A stretch of DNA of 64,000 bases from Caulobacter flavus (GCF_003722335.1 NZ_CP026100.1:2516001-2580000), one strand, 5' to 3'. Positions 44,262-56,264 are shown, numbered from the stretch's first letter. The notes: generated by a model not told the origin, from the sequence alone. Numbers and translations: made by a program.

Positions 44262-44717
44262 ATGACCGATGAAGCCGCCCTGCATGGCCAGTTGATCGAT
44301 GAGGGCCCCGCCGACCATCGGCGGCGGGCCCACAAGGCCTGGCGCAACGCCGAGACCATCAAGCGGTTGTCCGACCGCCTGATCGGCGTCGGTCCCGTGG
44401 GCATCGGCCTCGACGGCGTGCTGGCCTGGGTGCCGGGCGCCAATACCGCCTACAGCGTCGGCGCGGCGGCGGTGCTGGCCTATCACGCCTGGCAGGCCCG
44501 GGCCTCGATGCCCACCGTGGCCCGCATGGCCGCCTACATGCTGTTCGACAGCTCGACCAGCGCCGTGCCGGTCGTCGGCTGGGCGATCGACACCCTGTTC
44601 CCGGGCCACCTGATGGCCGCCAAGGCCTTGCAGAAGGACATCGAGGCTCGCCACGGCCTGCCCGAGGATGTCGACCTCAAGCGCCGCAAGAAGAAGCCGA
44701 AGGCGGGAAAGCGCTAG
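44262..44717 (+). CDS. DUF4112 protein, copy 2
   Basis: This is a 151-residue protein. Segments KRLSDRLIGVGPVGIGLDGV, LAWVPGANTAYSVGAAAVLA and SAVPVVGWAIDTLFPGH match DUF4112, with two membrane segments and a Lys-rich C-terminus (RRKKKPKAGKR). The preceding gene is a paralogue (the GVGPVGIGLDG block is shared exactly), so this is a tandem duplication. Function unknown. Confidence 0.8.
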   Translation: MTDEAALHGQLIDEGPADHRRRAHKAWRNAETIKRLSDRLIGVGPVGIGLDGVLAWVPGANTAYSVGAAAVLAYHAWQARASMPTVARMAAYMLFDSSTSAVPVVGWAIDTLFPGHLMAAKALQKDIEARHGLPEDVDLKRRKKKPKAGKR

Positions 44718-45292
44718 TCGGTCAGCGGCAGTTCGGCGACCCTGACGTCCAGGTGTGGGAAGGCTTTCGGCGCGACGCCGCCGCGCGCGCCTTCCTCCCA
44801 AACCGAACGATAGCCGCCAGCGGTCGGCTCTCGGTGAACGATCAGGCGCTTGCCGGTCAGGTCCACAACCCAGTACTCCTGAACCCCGGCCGCGGCGTAA
44901 AGTTCTGCTTTCCGGCCGAGATCGAAGGCCTGGCTCGACACTGACACCTCGATCGCCAACACGATGTCGCCGCCTTTCAGGTCGCGGTCATGAACGGCGC
45001 TGGAGAAGATGGCGATATCCGGTTCGGGGGCGGTTTGATCGTCGAGGCGGACGGGGGCGTCGGAATTGACCTCCCACTGGCCTTCGGCGAGGCGACGGGT
45101 GAAGAACTGGGTCAGCCACCGCCGACAGCGGACGTGGGGCACGCTTTCTGGCGACACCGATATGAGTTCCCCCTCGATCAGCTCGATGCGAGCGTCCGCC
45201 GCCAGGATGCCGGCCTCCACCATGCGCAGCACGTCGTCATACGTGAAGCGGTAGGGCGTAACGGTCTCGGCGGGACGGCTCGGAGCGTTCAT
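44714..45292 (-). CDS. Uma2-family (DUF820) nuclease-fold protein
   Basis: This is a 192-residue protein of the Uma2 family with a PD-(D/E)xK core: E40 (ELIEGELI), D92 (APEPDIAIF), and E115 (LAIEVSVSS), with K128 further along (LGRKAELYA). These enzymes are predicted restriction-like endonucleases, common as stand-alone genes in bacteria of varied genomes, function unknown. It ends overlapping the convergent DUF4112 gene by 4 nt. Confidence 0.88.
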   Translation of the reverse strand: MNAPSRPAETVTPYRFTYDDVLRMVEAGILAADARIELIEGELISVSPESVPHVRCRRWLTQFFTRRLAEGQWEVNSDAPVRLDDQTAPEPDIAIFSSAVHDRDLKGGDIVLAIEVSVSSQAFDLGRKAELYAAAGVQEYWVVDLTGKRLIVHREPTAGGYRSVWEEGARGGVAPKAFPHLDVRVAELPLTD

Positions 45293-45337
45293 GGGCGGAA
45301 CGATAGCATGGCCTCGGCGAGGCGTAAGGTCGTGCGC

Positions 45338-45799
45338 TCAGAGCGACAGGGGGCGGGGCGGCCGTCGTGGTTGCGTCGAGGGCAGGGCGCTCTGCCGACC
45401 GTAGGCGATCCACCAGACGCCCAGTCCCGTCAGTAGGCCGATGCCGATGCAAAGCGGGTAGGCCGCCGGGGCGCCGAAGAAGCGGCCGTCGCGAAACGCG
45501 ACAAAGGCGACGCTGGCGCCGACCGCTGCGCCTACGCCCGCCGCGGCCCAGAGGTAATGTCGATTCAGCCTATCGAGCACCACCCAACCCAGAAGCCCGG
45601 CGATCACGAACGGCCAGCCGAAGAAGGCTCCGAAAATCGGCGATGTCAGGGTGAAGAGCAGCGGGTCTTGCTTCGCCCACAACGCGCCCTCGCCGATATG
45701 AATGATGCCTTGCGCCAGCATCGTCGATGGCGCGACGAGGCTGAACACCGCGCCGCCCAGGAATCTCAGGGAGCTGGTCTGCTGGCTCGCCTTGCGCAT
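45338..45799 (-). CDS. Hypothetical membrane protein
   Basis: This is a 153-residue protein with hydrophobic segments at about 12-32, 47-75, 82-98 and 113-132, separated by short loops, so probably four membrane helices. No family recognised. GGGGAGAAGGA lies directly before the ATG at 45799. It sits 89 nt after the methylmalonyl-CoA mutase gene on the same strand, though no shared function is apparent. Confidence 0.7.
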   Translation of the reverse strand: MRKASQQTSSLRFLGGAVFSLVAPSTMLAQGIIHIGEGALWAKQDPLLFTLTSPIFGAFFGWPFVIAGLLGWVVLDRLNRHYLWAAAGVGAAVGASVAFVAFRDGRFFGAPAAYPLCIGIGLLTGLGVWWIAYGRQSALPSTQPRRPPRPLSL

Positions 45800-45888
45800 T
45801 CCTTCTCCCCCCAGTTCGAATGGGGAGTTGAGGTGCGCTGCGTGCAGCCAGGACGGCGCCCGCGATGGAGAAGCAGTGCAGGTGCTCC

Positions 45889-48045
<2,157 letters not shown>

Positions 48046-48048
48046 GAC

Positions 48049-49512
48049 TCAGGCTCCCTCGAAGGCGGCGGCGAAGCGGATGGGAACCAGCGCCGGGCAC
48101 CGGCTGTCTGGGCCCGGCAGGCGCGGATCGGGGCCGTCGACCGCGAAGGCGCCCGGATCGGGCGTCAGGGTCTCGGGCGTCTTGTCGTCGGCGTTCGGGA
48201 AGGCGGTGACGCCCAGGATCTTGCGGCTTTTGTCGGCGAAGGCGGCCTGTTGTCCCTCGCGGGTCTCGGCGACGATGTCGGCGATCAGGCCGCTTTCCAA
48301 CGCCTTGACGATCCCGCCGTCGTTCTCGATGGCCTGGAAGCCGCCCCAGGCGGCGCGCGCCAGCTGGTCGGTCAGGGTGTCGAGATACCAGGCGCCGCCG
48401 GCCGGGTCGGCGACGCGACCCAGGTGGCTCTCTTCCATCAGCACGAGCTGGGTGTTGCGGGCCTGGCGGCGGGCGAAGGCGGTCGGCAGGCCGACGGCGT
48501 CGGTGAAGTTGCCGAGCACCACGGTGTCGGCGCCGCCCACGGCCCCGGCGAAGCCGGCGGCGGTCAGGCGCAGCAGGTTGGTCCAGGCGTCGGCCCTGGC
48601 CAGCATGCGCTGCGACGAGCGGGCCTCGATGCGCGCCGGCGCCACGACGCCGCAGGCCCGGGTCAACTGATCCCACAGCGCGCGGACCGCGCGGACCTTG
48701 GCCACGCCGGTGAAGTATTCGCCGTCTAGGCTGACGCCCAGCACGATGCGCGACCAGGCCTCTTCCATGGAGAGGCCCGAACGGACCAGAGCCTTGGCGT
48801 AGGCCACGGCGCTGGCGGCCATCACGGACAGTTCCTCGGTGTTGGAGCCGCCGGCCTCGTGCACGGCGCGGCCCGTGGCCAGGAAAAGGCTGGCCGTCGC
48901 GTAGGTCTCGGCCAGGCGCGCGCCGACCGTGGCGGCCGAGAAGACGTGGCTCTCGATCGGGCCGGGGCTGACGCCCGCCTGCATCCAGGCGGTGAGCGGG
49001 TCCATGTGGAAAGCCAGCGGGGCGTTGGGCGCGGCCTTGGCCAGGCTGGCCAGCCAGTCGGCGGCCTTGGGCCCAAGGAACCCGGCGTCCAGCGCCACGG
49101 GCGCCAGATCCAGCAGCACCCCGTCGAGCACGCGGGCCAGATCCTCGCGCGAGCCGACGGCCACGCCGGTCTGGCCGGCCGGATCCAGCGCCAGCAGCAC
49201 CGAGGCCGCGCCGTTCTCCAGGTCTTTCAGGATCTCGGCGCCTGCGTGCCTGGGATCGGGATGGGCGACGCGCGTGCGCAGGTCCCAGGGGCGATCGATG
49301 TCGCGCGGGCGCAGGTCGCGGGCCACGGTCACGGCGTCGGCGACGGTGTAGAGCGGGCGGATGGCGATGCCGTCAGGCGTGGGGCGTGTCAGGGTCTCGT
49401 CGAAGTCGGCCCCTTTCAGGGTCTTTTCGACCAGTTTCAACCACTTGGCCTGGGCCAGGGCTTCGTCGGGCGGGCCGAAGTCGTCGGCCAGTGGGGCGGG
49501 CGCCTCGCTCAC
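48049..49512 (-). CDS. Methylmalonyl-CoA mutase, small subunit, B12 domain missing
   Basis: This is a 487-residue paralogue of the catalytic subunit. The TIM-barrel half is recognisable (DGIAIRPLYT, LLLDLAPVALDAG, RIVLGVSLDGEYF, GGAWYLDTLTDQLA), but there is no C-terminal cobalamin-binding domain; the protein stops soon after the barrel. Most MutA proteins carry a degenerate B12 domain, giving a length above 600. It probably stabilises the catalytic subunit. The GTG at 49512 (GGAG 9 nt upstream) is chosen because the only nearby start in frame with homology begins there. Confidence 0.85.
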   Translation of the reverse strand: MSEAPAPLADDFGPPDEALAQAKWLKLVEKTLKGADFDETLTRPTPDGIAIRPLYTVADAVTVARDLRPRDIDRPWDLRTRVAHPDPRHAGAEILKDLENGAASVLLALDPAGQTGVAVGSREDLARVLDGVLLDLAPVALDAGFLGPKAADWLASLAKAAPNAPLAFHMDPLTAWMQAGVSPGPIESHVFSAATVGARLAETYATASLFLATGRAVHEAGGSNTEELSVMAASAVAYAKALVRSGLSMEEAWSRIVLGVSLDGEYFTGVAKVRAVRALWDQLTRACGVVAPARIEARSSQRMLARADAWTNLLRLTAAGFAGAVGGADTVVLGNFTDAVGLPTAFARRQARNTQLVLMEESHLGRVADPAGGAWYLDTLTDQLARAAWGGFQAIENDGGIVKALESGLIADIVAETREGQQAAFADKSRKILGVTAFPNADDKTPETLTPDPGAFAVDGPDPRLPGPDSRCPALVPIRFAAAFEGA

Positions 49513-49672
49513 GACGGGGTTCTCCTGCAGTGCGGCATTCTTGTATTTTGACGCAGTTGCGCGCCTGCCGCCACGGAGGTCAAGCGCTTGCAAGTCCCAT
49601 GAACAGGCGTTTAAGCTAACGCTGTTAACATGCGCGGCGCGTGACGTCGCGGAACGAGGAGACCCCCGTCCC

Positions 49673-50680
49673 ATGGCTCTGCCGCCCATCCTGCGTGACC
49701 GTCTGCGCCTGCCGGTGATCGCCTCGCCGCTGTTCATCATCAGCAACCCGGACCTCGTGATCGCCGAGTGCAAGGCCGGCATCGTCGGCTCGTTCCCGTC
49801 GCTGAACGCCCGCCCGCTGTCGCAGCTGGACGAGTGGCTGGCCCGCATCACCGAGGAACTGGCCGCCTGGGACAAGGCCCACCCGGACATGCCCTCGGCC
49901 CCGTTCGCCGTGAACCAGATCGTCCACAAGACCAACAACCGGCTCGAACAGGACATCGAGCTGTGCGTGAAATACAAGGTGCCGGTGGTGATCACCTCGC
50001 TGGGCGCCCGCGAGGACCTGAACCAGGCGATCCACTCGTACGGCGGCATCACCCTGCACGACGTCATCAACGACCGCTTCGCCCGCAAGGCCATCGAGAA
50101 GGGGGCCGACGGCCTGATCCCGGTGGCGGCCGGGGCCGGCGGCCACGCGGGCGCGATCTCGCCCTTCGCCCTGGTGCAGGAGATCCGCACCTGGTTCGAC
50201 GGGCCTGTGGCCCTGTCTGGCGCCATCGCCAGCGGCCGCTCGATCCTGTCGGCCCAGGCCATGGGCGCGGACCTGGCCTATATCGGCTCGGCCTTTATCG
50301 CCACCGAGGAAGCCAACGCGCCGGAGGCCTACAAGCGGACGATCACCGAGGCCAACGCCAGCGACATCGTCTATTCGAACCTCTTCACCGGCGTGCACGG
50401 CAACTATCTGCGCCAGTCGATCGTCGCCGCGGGCCTGGACCCGGACAACCTGCCGGAAAGCGATCCGTCGAAGATGAGCTTCGGCTCGGGCGGCAACCAG
50501 GACGCCAAGGCCTGGCGCGACATCTGGGGCTCGGGCCAGGGCATCGGCGCCATCAAGGAAGTGCTGCCGGTCGCCGAACGCATCGCCAGGCTGGCGGAGG
50601 AATATGAGGACGCGAAGGCCGAACTGGCGGCCAAGACCGCGCTGACGGCCGGCAATCGCCTGGCTTTCGCCGCCGAGTAG
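49673..50680 (+). CDS. Nitronate monooxygenase-type flavoprotein
   Basis: This is a 335-residue FMN-dependent TIM-barrel protein of the 2-nitropropane dioxygenase / FabK-like family. Visible motifs are LPVIASPLFIISNPDLV at the start, PFAVNQI, VPVVITSLGARED, the FMN phosphate loop AAGAGGHAG and ADLAYIGSAFIAT. It may oxidise alkyl nitronates or act on an enoyl group. It runs divergently from the mutase operon. The ATG at 49673 matches the family N-terminus. Confidence 0.9.
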   Translation: MALPPILRDRLRLPVIASPLFIISNPDLVIAECKAGIVGSFPSLNARPLSQLDEWLARITEELAAWDKAHPDMPSAPFAVNQIVHKTNNRLEQDIELCVKYKVPVVITSLGAREDLNQAIHSYGGITLHDVINDRFARKAIEKGADGLIPVAAGAGGHAGAISPFALVQEIRTWFDGPVALSGAIASGRSILSAQAMGADLAYIGSAFIATEEANAPEAYKRTITEANASDIVYSNLFTGVHGNYLRQSIVAAGLDPDNLPESDPSKMSFGSGGNQDAKAWRDIWGSGQGIGAIKEVLPVAERIARLAEEYEDAKAELAAKTALTAGNRLAFAAE

Positions 50681-50692
50681 GACGGGGATAGA

Positions 50693-50722
50693 GCCGGGGA
50701 CGAAGGCGGCCTCGTCCCCGGC
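50693..50722 (+). terminator. Hairpin after nitronate monooxygenase gene
   Basis: A perfect 11-bp stem (GCCGGGGACGA and its complement at 50712-50722) with an 8-nt loop lies 13 nt past the stop. No T tract follows, so efficiency is uncertain. Confidence 0.55.
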
Positions 50723-50772
50723 GACTCCGGCGGGGCGATCCTAGGCGGGTTCGAAACCGCCAGGAGCGCCCC

Positions 50773-51510
50773 ATGTCCGACGCCGCCACGCCCCGTCTTT
50801 CGCTGCCCTACGTGGCCGCGGGGCAAGCCCAGAAGCACGTCACCGTCAACGAGGGCCTCGCCCGCCTGGACGGCCTCGTCCAGCCGTGCGTCGTCAGCCG
50901 CACGGTGACCTCTCAGCCCTCCGCGCCCGCCGACGGCGCCCTGTGGATCCGCCCCGCCGCCGCGACCGGCGCCGACTGGGCGGCCGCGCCCGCCCACAGC
51001 TTGATGCGCTTCGAGGCCGGCGCCTGGGAGGCCATCGCCCCGGCTGCCGGCTTCACCGCCTGGATCGCCGACGAAGGCCAGGCCGCCGTGTTCACCGGCT
51101 CGGCCTGGGTGGCGCTGTCGTCGACCTTCACCAGCTTGACCGCCGCCCGCTCGCCGTTCGGGGCCGACGTCCGCGTCGAGATCCGCGAGGTCGAGGCCGC
51201 CCTCAGCGGCGCCTCGGTGACCACGACGGCCGTGATCCCGGCCCGCTCGATCGTGCTCGGCGTCTCCACCCGCACCAGCGCCGCGGTCACCGGCGCGATC
51301 TCCTACAGCTGCGGCGTCGCTGGCGAGCCCGGCAAGTTCGGCGCGTCGCTGGGCGTCGGTTTGAACGCCAGCAACATCGGGGTGGTGGGGCCGACGGCGT
51401 ACTATGCCGACACGCCGGTGGTGCTCACCGCGGCCGGCGGCAGCTTCGTCGGCGGCAAGGTGCGGGTGTCCATTCAACTGCTGCGGTTCGAGGCCCCGGC
51501 GGCGGTTTAG
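50773..51510 (+). CDS. DUF2793 protein, phage/GTA tail-related
   Basis: This is a 245-residue protein. The N-terminal half fits DUF2793: PRLSLPYVAAGQAQKHVTVN, EGLARLDGLVQ and YAWIADEGQAAVFTGSAW-like beta segments, a family found in phage and gene-transfer-agent tail-fibre neighbourhoods. The C-terminal half is a Gly/Ser/Val-rich beta region with repeated Thr-Ala stretches. No signal peptide. GGAG lies 7 nt before the ATG. No other phage genes flank it, so it may be a domesticated or orphan tail protein. Confidence 0.85.
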   Translation: MSDAATPRLSLPYVAAGQAQKHVTVNEGLARLDGLVQPCVVSRTVTSQPSAPADGALWIRPAAATGADWAAAPAHSLMRFEAGAWEAIAPAAGFTAWIADEGQAAVFTGSAWVALSSTFTSLTAARSPFGADVRVEIREVEAALSGASVTTTAVIPARSIVLGVSTRTSAAVTGAISYSCGVAGEPGKFGASLGVGLNASNIGVVGPTAYYADTPVVLTAAGGSFVGGKVRVSIQLLRFEAPAAV

Positions 51511-51533
51511 GGGGCTGGTCTCCACCTTTTCAG

Positions 51534-51669
51534 CCCGTCATTCCCGCCCTTGTGGCGGGAACCCCTCTGTCAGCGGCAAGAACAGTAGGGGCGGCGTGCC
51601 AGGCACGCCGCTTGCACCTTCCGTGCAAGCGGAACCAGGGCTTCCCGCCACAAGGGCGGGAATGACGGG
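51534..51669. repeat. 136-bp element with perfect 28-bp inverted ends
   Basis: The arms at 51534-51561 and 51642-51669 are exact reverse complements over 28 bases (each containing TCATTCCCGCCC / GGGCGGGAATGA). Between them are two further perfect hairpins: GCGGCGTGCC-A-GGCACGCCGC (51591-51611) and CGCTTGCAC-N5-GTGCAAGCG (51609-51631). No ORF is present. This is MITE-like or a large multi-stem repeat. Located 24 nt after the DUF2793 stop. Confidence 0.85.
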
Positions 51670-51767
51670 CATTGGGAAGGCGTAGCGCTCACCGCCAGCC
51701 GACCACGCCGTCACTTGCGAATGGCTCTCTGCTTGATCCGGCCGCCCAGCCCGGCTAAACGGCCCGC

Positions 51768-51885
51768 ATCCCTTGGGGAGTAGCCGCCCGCACCTATCAG
51801 CGGGGCCCGCCGTCAACATACTTGCTCCTCGGAGCATGGCGCGGGCGAGGAAAGCACCGACAGCTTTCTTGGCGAGACCAATGGC
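51768..51885 (+). ncRNA. yybP-ykoY (manganese) riboswitch
   Basis: The conserved blocks of the yybP-ykoY aptamer appear in order: CTTGGGGAGTAGCC (51772-51785), TCAACATACT (51813-51822) and GGCGAGACCAA (51871-51881). Between the second and third blocks the hairpin AAAGC-ACCGACA-GCTTT supports the fold. These are the paralogue-invariant parts of the Mn2+-sensing aptamer, which controls Mn exporters such as MntP. It precedes the ATG of the GDT1/UPF0016 gene at 51965 by about 80 nt, which should hold the expression platform. Confidence 0.9.
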
Positions 51886-51964
51886 GTCGTTTTCCGTCCG
51901 GGCTGGGCGGGGAAACGGTCGCTGTTGTCTTGTCTGCGCTCGGCCCCCGCAACGGTATCTTCGA

Positions 51965-52540
51965 ATGGAATCCCTACTCGTCTCGACCCTGGTCGTGGCC
52001 ATCGCCGAGATCGGCGACAAGACCCAGCTTCTGGCCATCATCCTGGCCACGCGCTTCAAGAAGCCGATCCCGATCATCATGGGCATACTGGTCGCCACGC
52101 TGCTGAACCACGCCCTGGCGGCGCTGGCCGGCTCGCTGGTCGCCCACTATCTGCAAGGCGCCTGGTTCCAGTGGCTGATCGCCATCTCGTTCATCGCCAT
52201 GGCCGCGTGGGCCCTGATCCCCGACAAGGCCGACGACGAAGAGGGCGGTGCGGTCGGCCGCTACGGCGTGTTCGCGACCACGGCCGTCGCCTTCTTCCTG
52301 GTCGAGATGGGCGACAAGACCCAGATCGCCACCGTGGCCCTGGGCGCCCAGTTCCACAGCGTGACCCTGGTGGCCGCCGGCACCACGCTGGGCATGATGC
52401 TGGCCAACGTGCCGGCCGTGTATCTGGGCGAGGCCGCGACCAGGATCGTGCCGCTGAAGTACGTGCGCATCGGCGCGGCGCTGATCTTCCTGGGTCTTGG
52501 CCTGTGGGGCGTCGCCACCCTGCTGGGCCTCTTCAAGTAA
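51965..52540 (+). CDS. GDT1/TMEM165 (UPF0016) family manganese/calcium transporter
   Basis: This is a 191-residue membrane protein with two repeats, each carrying the family motif E-x-G-D-K-T: EIGDKTQLL near residue 15 and EMGDKTQIA near residue 114. Six helices are predicted. UPF0016 members export Mn2+ or handle Ca2+. The upstream Mn-sensing riboswitch strongly supports a role in manganese efflux. The ATG at 51965 starts the first helix, and longer ORF starts fall inside the riboswitch. Confidence 0.92.
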   Translation: MESLLVSTLVVAIAEIGDKTQLLAIILATRFKKPIPIIMGILVATLLNHALAALAGSLVAHYLQGAWFQWLIAISFIAMAAWALIPDKADDEEGGAVGRYGVFATTAVAFFLVEMGDKTQIATVALGAQFHSVTLVAAGTTLGMMLANVPAVYLGEAATRIVPLKYVRIGAALIFLGLGLWGVATLLGLFK

Positions 52541-52599
52541 TGACGTAGCGTGGGGCGGCGGCTATGGACGGGGCGAACCGTTCAGGAGCCCGCCGCCCC

Positions 52600-55500
52600 A
52601 TGACCCTCGACGATCCGCGCGCGACCGGCTGGGAATTCTGGATCGATCGCGGCGGCACCTTCACCGACATCGTCGCCCGCCGGCCGGACGGTCGGCTGGT
52701 TACTCACAAGCTGCTGTCGGAAAATCCCGAGCAGTACGAGGACGCCGCCGTCGCCGGAGTCCGCGCGCTGCTCGAGGCGGGCGGCGGCGGGACGGTCGAG
52801 GCGGTGAAGATGGGCACCACGGTGGCCACCAACGCCCTGCTGGAACGCAAGGGCGAGCCGACCCTGCTGGCGATCACCAGGGGCCACGCCGACGCCCTGC
52901 GCATCGGCCAGCAGGCCCGGCCCAAGCTGTTCGACCGCAATATCGTCAAGCCCGAGGCCCTGTACACCCGCGTGATCGAGATCGACGAGCGGATCGGCGT
53001 CGACGGCGAAGTGGTGCGTCCGCTCGACGAGGCGGCCGCCCGTGAAGGCCTGCAAGCCGCCTACGACTCCGGTTTTCGCGCCGTGGCGATCGTGCTGTTG
53101 CATGGCTTCCGATTCACCGACCACGAGGCCCGGGTCGCGGCGATCGCCCGCGAGATCGGCTTCACCCAGGTCTCGGCCAGCCACGAGGTCAGTCCGCTGA
53201 TGAAGCTGGTCGGCCGAGGCGACACGGCGGTGGTCGACGCCTACCTGTCTCCGATCCTGCGCCGCTATGTCGACCAGGTGGCCTCGCGGCTGGGGGAGGA
53301 GACGCGGCTCTTCTTCATGCAGTCGAACGGCGGCCTGACCGACGCCCGCGCCTTCCGGGGCAAGGACGCCATTCTCTCGGGGCCGGCCGGCGGCGTGGTC
53401 GGCATGGCCAGGACGGCGGCGCAGGCGGGGTTCAACCGCGTCATCGGCTTCGACATGGGCGGCACCTCGACCGACGTCTGCCACTACGCCGGCGAATACG
53501 AGCGGGCCTACGAGACGGTGGTGGCGGGCGTGCGGATGCGCAGCCCCATGATGAACATCCATACCGTGGCGGCCGGCGGCGGCTCGATCTGCAGCTTCGA
53601 CGGCGCGCGGCTGCGGGTGGGGCCGGCCTCGGCCGGGGCGAATCCGGGACCTGCCTGCTATCGCCGCGGCGGACCGCTGACGGTGACCGACTGCAACGTC
53701 ATGCTGGGCAAGCTGCAGCCCGAGTTCTTCCCGCACGTCTTCGGCCCGAACGCCGACCAGCCTCTGGACCGCGACGTGGTCGCTCAGCGCTTCGAGGCCC
53801 TGGCGGCCGAGATCGCCGCCGCGACCGGCAAGGCCATGAAGCCTGCCGAGATCGCCGAGGGCTTCCTGACCATCGCCGTCGAGAACATGGCGAAAGCCGT
53901 GCGTCAGATCTCGATCCAGCGCGGCTACGACGTCACCCGCTATGTCCTGGCCTGCTTCGGCGGGGCGGGCGGGCAGCATGCCTGCCTGGTGGCCGACGCG
54001 CTGGGCATGAAGACGGTGATGATCCATCCGTTCGCCGGGGTGCTCAGCGCCTACGGCATGGGCCTGGCCGACCTGCGCCTGCTGCGCGAGGCGACGGTGG
54101 AGTTGCGCCTGGACGAGGCCGGCGAAGTGCTGCCGGCCCGCGCCGCCGCGCTGGCGGCTGAGGCGGAAGCCGCCCTGCGCGCCCAGGACGCGCCGCTGCT
54201 TCGCGTCGAAACCGAGGCGGCCGTACTGGTGAAGTACGCCGGTACGGACACCCCGCTGCGCGTGCCGCTGAGCGACGCCGCGGGCGTGAAGGCCGCCTTC
54301 GAGACTCTGCATCAGCGCCGCTTCGGCTTCGTCTCGCCATCGACGCCGCTGGTGGTCGAGACCCTCAGCGTCGAGGCGATCGGCCATGCCGACGCTGGGG
54401 ACGCAGCGGACCTAAAATCCGCCGGACCGGACGCCACGGGGCCGCTTGCCACCGTCGAGGTCCGGATGGCGGGATCCCCCCACGCTACGCCGGTCTTTGA
54501 TCGCGATCGCATGAAGATCGGCGCCGAAGTCGCCGGGCCGGCCATCATCCGGGAAGCGACGGGCACGACGATCGTCGAGCCTGGCTGGCGCGCCCGTGTA
54601 GACGATCATCAGAACCTGATCCTCGACCGCGTCGAAGCCCTCGCGCCTCGCCGCGCCGCCGGAACCGACGCGGATCCGGTGATGCTGGAGGTGTTCAACA
54701 ACCTCTTCATGGCCGTGGCCGAGGAGATGGGGTTCGCCCTGCAGAACACCGCCTACTCGGTGAACATCAAGGAGCGGCTCGACTTCTCCTGCGCCCTGTT
54801 CGACCGCGACGGGAACCTGATCGCCAACGCCCCGCACATGCCGGTGCACCTGGGCTCGATGGGCGACAGCGTGCGGGCCATCCGCGATGCACGCTCCAAC
54901 GACGGCCGGGGCATGAAGGCCGGCGACGTCTACATGCTCAACGCCCCCTATGCCGGCGGCACCCACCTGCCCGACGTGACGGTGGTCATGCCGGTGTTCG
55001 ACGCGGCCGGAGCCTTGCTTTTCTACGTCGCCGCGCGCGGCCACCAGGGTGACATCGGCGGCGTCACTCCAGGCTCCATGCCGCCGGGCAGCCGAACGGT
55101 CGAGGAGGAGGGGGTGCTGATCGAGAACTTCCTGCTGGTCGAGGGCGGGCGGTTCCTGGAGGCGGAGACGCGAGCGCTGCTGGCTTCAGGCCGGTGGCCG
55201 GCGCGCAATCCCGACCAGAACATCGGCGACCTCAAGGCCCAGGTGGCCGCCTGCGCGCGCGGCGCCGAAAGCCTGACCGGCCTCGTCGCCGAGTTCGGCC
55301 AGGAGGTGGTCGAGGCCTACATGGCCCACGTGCAGGACAACGCCGAGGAGGCCGTGCGCCGGGTGCTCGCCAAGCTTTCGGACGGCGCCTTCGCCTACGA
55401 GCTCGACGACGGCAGCGTGGTGAAGGCGGCGATCACGGTGGACCAGGCCGCGCGCACCGCGCGCGTGGATTTCACCGGCACCAGCGATCAGGTTCCGACC

Positions 55501-56205
55501 AACTTCAACGCGCCCGCCTCGATCTGTCGGGCGGCGGCCCTGTATGTCTTCCGCACGCTGGTGGACGACGAGATCCCGATGAACGACGGCTGCCTGCGGC
55601 CGGTCGAGCTGGTCATTCCGGAAGGCTCGATGCTGAAGCCGCGCTATCCGGCGGCGGTGGTGGCGGGCAATGTCGAGACCAGCCAGGTCGTGGTCGACGC
55701 CCTCTACGGCGCGCTCGGCGTCATGGCGGCGGCGCAGGGTACGATGAACAACTTCACCTTCGGCGACGACCGGCGGCAGTACTACGAGACGATCTGCGGC
55801 GGGGCTGGGGCGGGGCCTGACTTCGACGGCGCCGACGCGGTGCAGACCCACATGACCAACAGCCGCCTGACCGATCCGGAGGTGCTGGAGACGCGCTATC
55901 CGGTGCGTGTGGAAGCCTTCTCGATCCGGCGCGGATCGGGAGGGGCGGGCGAGCATCGCGGCGGCGACGGGGTGGTGCGCACCATCGGCTTCCGCGAGCC
56001 GATGACCGTGACCTTGCTTTCCAACCGCCGGCGCGTGCCGCCGTTCGGCCTGCATGGCGGAGCGAGTGGCGCGCTGGGCAGGGCGCGGATCGAGCGGGCC
56101 GACGGGTCGGTGCAGATCCTGGCCGCCACCGACGAGGCCCAGGTCGCGGCCGGCGACCGGGTGGTCATCGAGACGCCCGGCGGCGGGGGCTGGGGCAAGG
56201 GCTGA
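52600..56205 (+). CDS. 5-oxoprolinase (ATP-hydrolysing), fused HyuA-HyuB
   Basis: This is a 1201-residue enzyme opening 5-oxo-L-proline to glutamate with ATP, part of glutathione recycling. The HyuA half (residues 1 to about 690) starts [20 protein letters not shown] and has an actin-like ATPase core including [14 protein letters not shown] and [19 protein letters not shown]. The HyuB half (about 690-1201) starts [20 protein letters not shown] and includes [17 protein letters not shown]. Standard length for OplaH. The ATG at 52600 follows CAGGAG; an upstream ATG at 52564 would add 12 residues. Confidence 0.93.
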   Translation: MTLDDPRATGWEFWIDRGGTFTDIVARRPDGRLVTHKLLSENPEQYEDAAVAGVRALLEAGGGGTVEAVKMGTTVATNALLERKGEPTLLAITRGHADALRIGQQARPKLFDRNIVKPEALYTRVIEIDERIGVDGEVVRPLDEAAAREGLQAAYDSGFRAVAIVLLHGFRFTDHEARVAAIAREIGFTQVSASHEVSPLMKLVGRGDTAVVDAYLSPILRRYVDQVASRLGEETRLFFMQSNGGLTDARAFRGKDAILSGPAGGVVGMARTAAQAGFNRVIGFDMGGTSTDVCHYAGEYERAYETVVAGVRMRSPMMNIHTVAAGGGSICSFDGARLRVGPASAGANPGPACYRRGGPLTVTDCNVMLGKLQPEFFPHVFGPNADQPLDRDVVAQRFEALAAEIAAATGKAMKPAEIAEGFLTIAVENMAKAVRQISIQRGYDVTRYVLACFGGAGGQHACLVADALGMKTVMIHPFAGVLSAYGMGLADLRLLREATVELRLDEAGEVLPARAAALAAEAEAALRAQDAPLLRVETEAAVLVKYAGTDTPLRVPLSDAAGVKAAFETLHQRRFGFVSPSTPLVVETLSVEAIGHADAGDAADLKSAGPDATGPLATVEVRMAGSPHATPVFDRDRMKIGAEVAGPAIIREATGTTIVEPGWRARVDDHQNLILDRVEALAPRRAAGTDADPVMLEVFNNLFMAVAEEMGFALQNTAYSVNIKERLDFSCALFDRDGNLIANAPHMPVHLGSMGDSVRAIRDARSNDGRGMKAGDVYMLNAPYAGGTHLPDVTVVMPVFDAAGALLFYVAARGHQGDIGGVTPGSMPPGSRTVEEEGVLIENFLLVEGGRFLEAETRALLASGRWPARNPDQNIGDLKAQVAACARGAESLTGLVAEFGQEVVEAYMAHVQDNAEEAVRRVLAKLSDGAFAYELDDGSVVKAAITVDQAARTARVDFTGTSDQVPTNFNAPASICRAAALYVFRTLVDDEIPMNDGCLRPVELVIPEGSMLKPRYPAAVVAGNVETSQVVVDALYGALGVMAAAQGTMNNFTFGDDRRQYYETICGGAGAGPDFDGADAVQTHMTNSRLTDPEVLETRYPVRVEAFSIRRGSGGAGEHRGGDGVVRTIGFREPMTVTLLSNRRRVPPFGLHGGASGALGRARIERADGSVQILAATDEAQVAAGDRVVIETPGGGGWGKG

Positions 56206-56264
56206 GCCTTTCGCCGCTCTATCCCGCGCGCTAAGCATCGCCAGACACAAGAGAGGCCCAGCCC

